33,362 nucleotides of DNA, taken from NCBI RefSeq assembly GCF_004000785.1, contig NZ_BILX01000072.1:1-33362 (forward strand), given 5' to 3'. The stretch comes from Paenibacillus ehimensis NBRC 15659 (GTDB lineage: Bacteria; Bacillota; Bacilli; Paenibacillales; NBRC-103111). The position numbers and the translations under genes were made by a program. Positions within the stretch are counted from its first letter, which is position 1. Every line of letters begins with the position of its first letter. The notes below the pieces were generated by a model. The model did not search any database. It saw nothing but the letters and a program-made list of their open reading frames with translations, and was not told the DNA's origin. This document shows positions 31,734 to 33,362 of this stretch, piece by piece.

Positions 31734-32549
31734 TTAGGCGGCCTTAGTCCTGAATTCCATCGGACTGAGGCCGTTTAATTTGGCTTGTAACCTTTCGTTA
31801 TTGTAAAAGTAGATGTAAGCATCAATGTCTTTCTTTAGATCTTCGAAGGTGTTGTACTTGCGTAAATAATACTTTTCACATTTAAGGGTTCCCCAGAACG
31901 CTTCCATGGGTCCGTTATCAATACACCTGCCAACACGGGACATACTTTGGGTTATTTTTCCTTCGAATAACTCCTTGAAAATGACAGAGGTGTACTGAAA
32001 GCCCCGATCACTATGAAGCATAGGTACACTGCCTGGCGCAGCTTGTAAGGCCGATTTTACTGTTTGGAATACAAGACTATTGTTATTGGAGTGTCCTAAA
32101 ACATACGAGACAATGGTATTATCGTAAAGGTCTAGAATGGCGCTTAAATACGCTTTCTGACCGTTGCCGTATTTGAATTCCGTTACATCGGTTAGCCATC
32201 TCTCATTTGGAGCTTTCGCATAAAACTCACGGTTTAACAGATTCTCAGCAACTTGTTGTGGGGTTGAACGCATATATTTCTTTCTTTTTCTGCGGATAAC
32301 TGATTGGATTCCCTTTAGCTTCATAAGGCGGTATATGCGTTTATGGTTAATCCGTTGTTTGGTCTGTTTGCGTAAATGAAGGGTTAACTGACGGTATCCG
32401 AAGATGCCGTCAACCTTTTGGTACAACGAAATCATAACATGAGCGAGTCGTTGGTTTTCCTGCTCACGGGAGCTGGGTTTTCGGTTTAACCATTTGTAGT
32501 AGCTTGAACGCGGAATTCCTGCGATTTGACACAGCAACACTACAGTCAT
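31734..32549 (-). CDS. IS3-family transposase OrfB (DDE integrase domain)
   Basis: This 271-residue frame from the ATG at 32549 carries the catalytic core of the transposase. It has an HTH_21-type region near the start (YRQLTLHLRKQTKQRINHKRI read across 52-72), then an rve-type integrase domain with Asp121 in WLTDVTEF, Asp181 in LHSDRGFQY and Glu216 in NGPMEAFWG, spaced D-34-E, and Lys223 seven residues later. All catalytic residues are intact. In this group OrfB is usually made only as an OrfA-OrfB fusion by -1 frameshifting; the OrfB frame is open back to the slippery site at 32639-32645, so the ATG may not be used. The element looks capable of movement. Confidence 0.92.
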   Translation of the reverse strand: MTVVLLCQIAGIPRSSYYKWLNRKPSSREQENQRLAHVMISLYQKVDGIFGYRQLTLHLRKQTKQRINHKRIYRLMKLKGIQSVIRRKRKKYMRSTPQQVAENLLNREFYAKAPNERWLTDVTEFKYGNGQKAYLSAILDLYDNTIVSYVLGHSNNNSLVFQTVKSALQAAPGSVPMLHSDRGFQYTSVIFKELFEGKITQSMSRVGRCIDNGPMEAFWGTLKCEKYYLRKYNTFEDLKKDIDAYIYFYNNERLQAKLNGLSPMEFRTKAA

Positions 32550-32608
32550 ACGCTCTTCCTTTTGAACGGCTTGAATAGCCAGGTAAACGTTCTCCTGTCG
32601 AAGCCCGC

Positions 32609-33295
32609 TTAACGTCGCCTCCTTTCGAGTTCCTGTAGCTTTTTTAAGAATGCATTCTCCGCTCTAAGTCGTTCATTTTCATACTCCAATTTCTTCATAG
32701 CAAGCTTTTGCTGGTCAGATTCGTCAAACTCTTCAGGTGCCTTTTTCCGCCCTCGACCATCCTTTAGAGCATCTTCTCCGCCCGTTTCATACTTTTTAAC
32801 CCACTGGTAAACTTGTTGGTATGAAACCTGATACTTCTCCGATGCGGCTTGGTAATTACGATTTTGGGATAAGCAGTATAAGACAATATCAATCCGTTCT
32901 TTCCAATCTGTAGGCCGTCCTTTAGTCATAGTCGCTGTTCTTCCCCCATGTTTACGAGACTTTAAGCTGCTATGACTATTATACTTGTTAATCCAATCTC
33001 GGAGTTGTGTTCGGCTGGCTATCTTATATTTATCGATGATTTCATACTGTGAGCCCTTGCCCGAGAGATAATCCAGAACAGCTTGTAGTTTAAGTTCCTC
33101 TGGATAGTGTTGATTACCAATTCGGGACTCTAGACCATCATAACCGTTCAATTTATATTGATGTCGCCATTTCTTCAAGGTTGTTCTACTAATACTATAT
33201 CTCTGAGCAATACCTGCAAGTGAAGCTCGGCCTGTTTCAAGCTCCTGTATGATGGCTAGCTTCTCCATTGCATTATATTGATTTTTTTTAGCCAT
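32609..33295 (-). CDS. IS3-family transposase OrfA (helix-turn-helix)
   Basis: The 228-residue protein begins MAKKNQYNAMEKLAIIQELE with GGGGAG 7 nt upstream. It contains three helix-turn-helix units (about 10-50, 65-105 and 130-170), for example IAQRYSISRTTLKKWRHQY and ASEKYQVSYQQVYQWVKKYE, which bind the IS ends. A leucine-zipper-like coil follows (LAMKKLEYENERLRAENAFLKKL), used for dimerisation in this group. The long OrfA with several HTH units is typical of the IS150 group. A_AAA_AAG near the end of the frame allows ribosomes to shift into OrfB. The start site lies just inside a hairpin that covers its ribosome binding site. Confidence 0.92.
   Translation of the reverse strand: MAKKNQYNAMEKLAIIQELETGRASLAGIAQRYSISRTTLKKWRHQYKLNGYDGLESRIGNQHYPEELKLQAVLDYLSGKGSQYEIIDKYKIASRTQLRDWINKYNSHSSLKSRKHGGRTATMTKGRPTDWKERIDIVLYCLSQNRNYQAASEKYQVSYQQVYQWVKKYETGGEDALKDGRGRKKAPEEFDESDQQKLAMKKLEYENERLRAENAFLKKLQELERRRR
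32639..32645 (-). promoter_or_regulatory. Programmed -1 frameshift site of the IS
   Basis: The heptamer A AAA AAG lies in the OrfA frame (codons tta aaa aag). A shift of -1 there joins OrfA to the OrfB frame, which is open from this point on. This is the usual way IS3 elements make the transposase. Confidence 0.8.
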
Positions 33296-33302
33296 GAAAA
33301 AT

Positions 33303-33355
33303 CTCCCCTTATGGTAGACAGGTTTTATTATTTAGCCTGTCTACCATAAGGGGAG
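33303..33355 (-). promoter_or_regulatory. Perfect 20-bp hairpin in the orfA leader covering its RBS
   Basis: Bases 33303-33322 and 33336-33355 are perfect inverted copies around a 13-nt AT-rich loop. The inner arm contains the GGGGAG ribosome binding site of orfA (33303-33308), and the outer arm is part of the terminal inverted repeat. Transcripts entering from outside would fold and hide the start site. Confidence 0.7.
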
Positions 33356-33362
33356 CATATCA

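Larger units (their letters stand above)
31689..33362 (-). mobile_element. IS3-family (IS150-group) insertion sequence
   Basis: The element is 1,674 bp. Its left end (TGAACTGCACCCC, from 31689) and right end (33337-33362, read inward TGATATGCTCCCC) are imperfect 26-bp inverted repeats with 19 matches, both starting with TG. It encodes OrfA and OrfB on the minus strand. The right end is also the last base of the window, so the target duplication cannot be checked. Confidence 0.88.

Overview
The window looks like a piece of a Bacillota genome of the Paenibacillus type. Supporting signs are strong AGGAGG-like ribosome binding sites, GTG and TTG starts, many lipoproteins with Gram-positive lipoboxes, a MecA-N-type penicillin-binding protein, and a moderately high-GC backbone with AT-richer accessory genes. 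The genus is an inference from gene style. The window starts with 12 G bases and ends exactly at the terminal inverted repeat of an IS3-family element, so both ends may be contig edges.

Bases 9,731-23,267, all on the minus strand, hold a long run of genes that I read as a phage-tail-like contractile injection apparatus with its own signalling set. In transcription order these are: a large sheath-like protein, a small tube (Hcp-like) protein, a J-domain protein, two FHA proteins, a membrane PP2C phosphatase, a membrane-anchored pseudo-phosphatase with TPR-like repeats, three unrecognised proteins that are baseplate candidates, a divergent Hsp70-type ATPase, and a DUF3829-type lipoprotein. A good SigA-type promoter lies upstream of the sheath gene. 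A hairpin after the tube gene may let sheath and tube be made in excess. Across the promoter region a VWA membrane protein is transcribed the other way (23,645-25,666), and a Ser/Thr kinase follows on the minus strand (26,273-27,214). Kinase, PP2C, FHA and VWA together resemble the threonine-phosphorylation pathway that controls many type VI secretion systems, here as separate genes in a Gram-positive host.

Bases 45-9,715 (minus strand) are a payload region of lower GC. A lipoprotein and a broken gene remnant come first, then a rho-independent terminator. After it come an unknown helical protein, an Imm11-like protein, a DUF4280 PAAR-like spike tip, a VgrG-like spike with an L,D-transpeptidase-like C-terminus, a beta-propeller lipoprotein, an N-acetylmuramidase effector, and a last lipoprotein. 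The two cell-wall-directed effectors share a tandem helical repeat domain and each is followed by a lipoprotein, which is a likely immunity partner. No ClpV-type ATPase, gp25/TssE, TssJLM complex or tape-measure protein is visible here.

Bases 27,373-31,643 are ordinary chromosome: a class B penicillin-binding protein, a glycerate kinase and a pyridoxine/HMP kinase. An IS150-group element (31,689-33,362) closes the window, with a frameshift site between its two ORFs and a perfect hairpin that covers the ribosome binding site of orfA.
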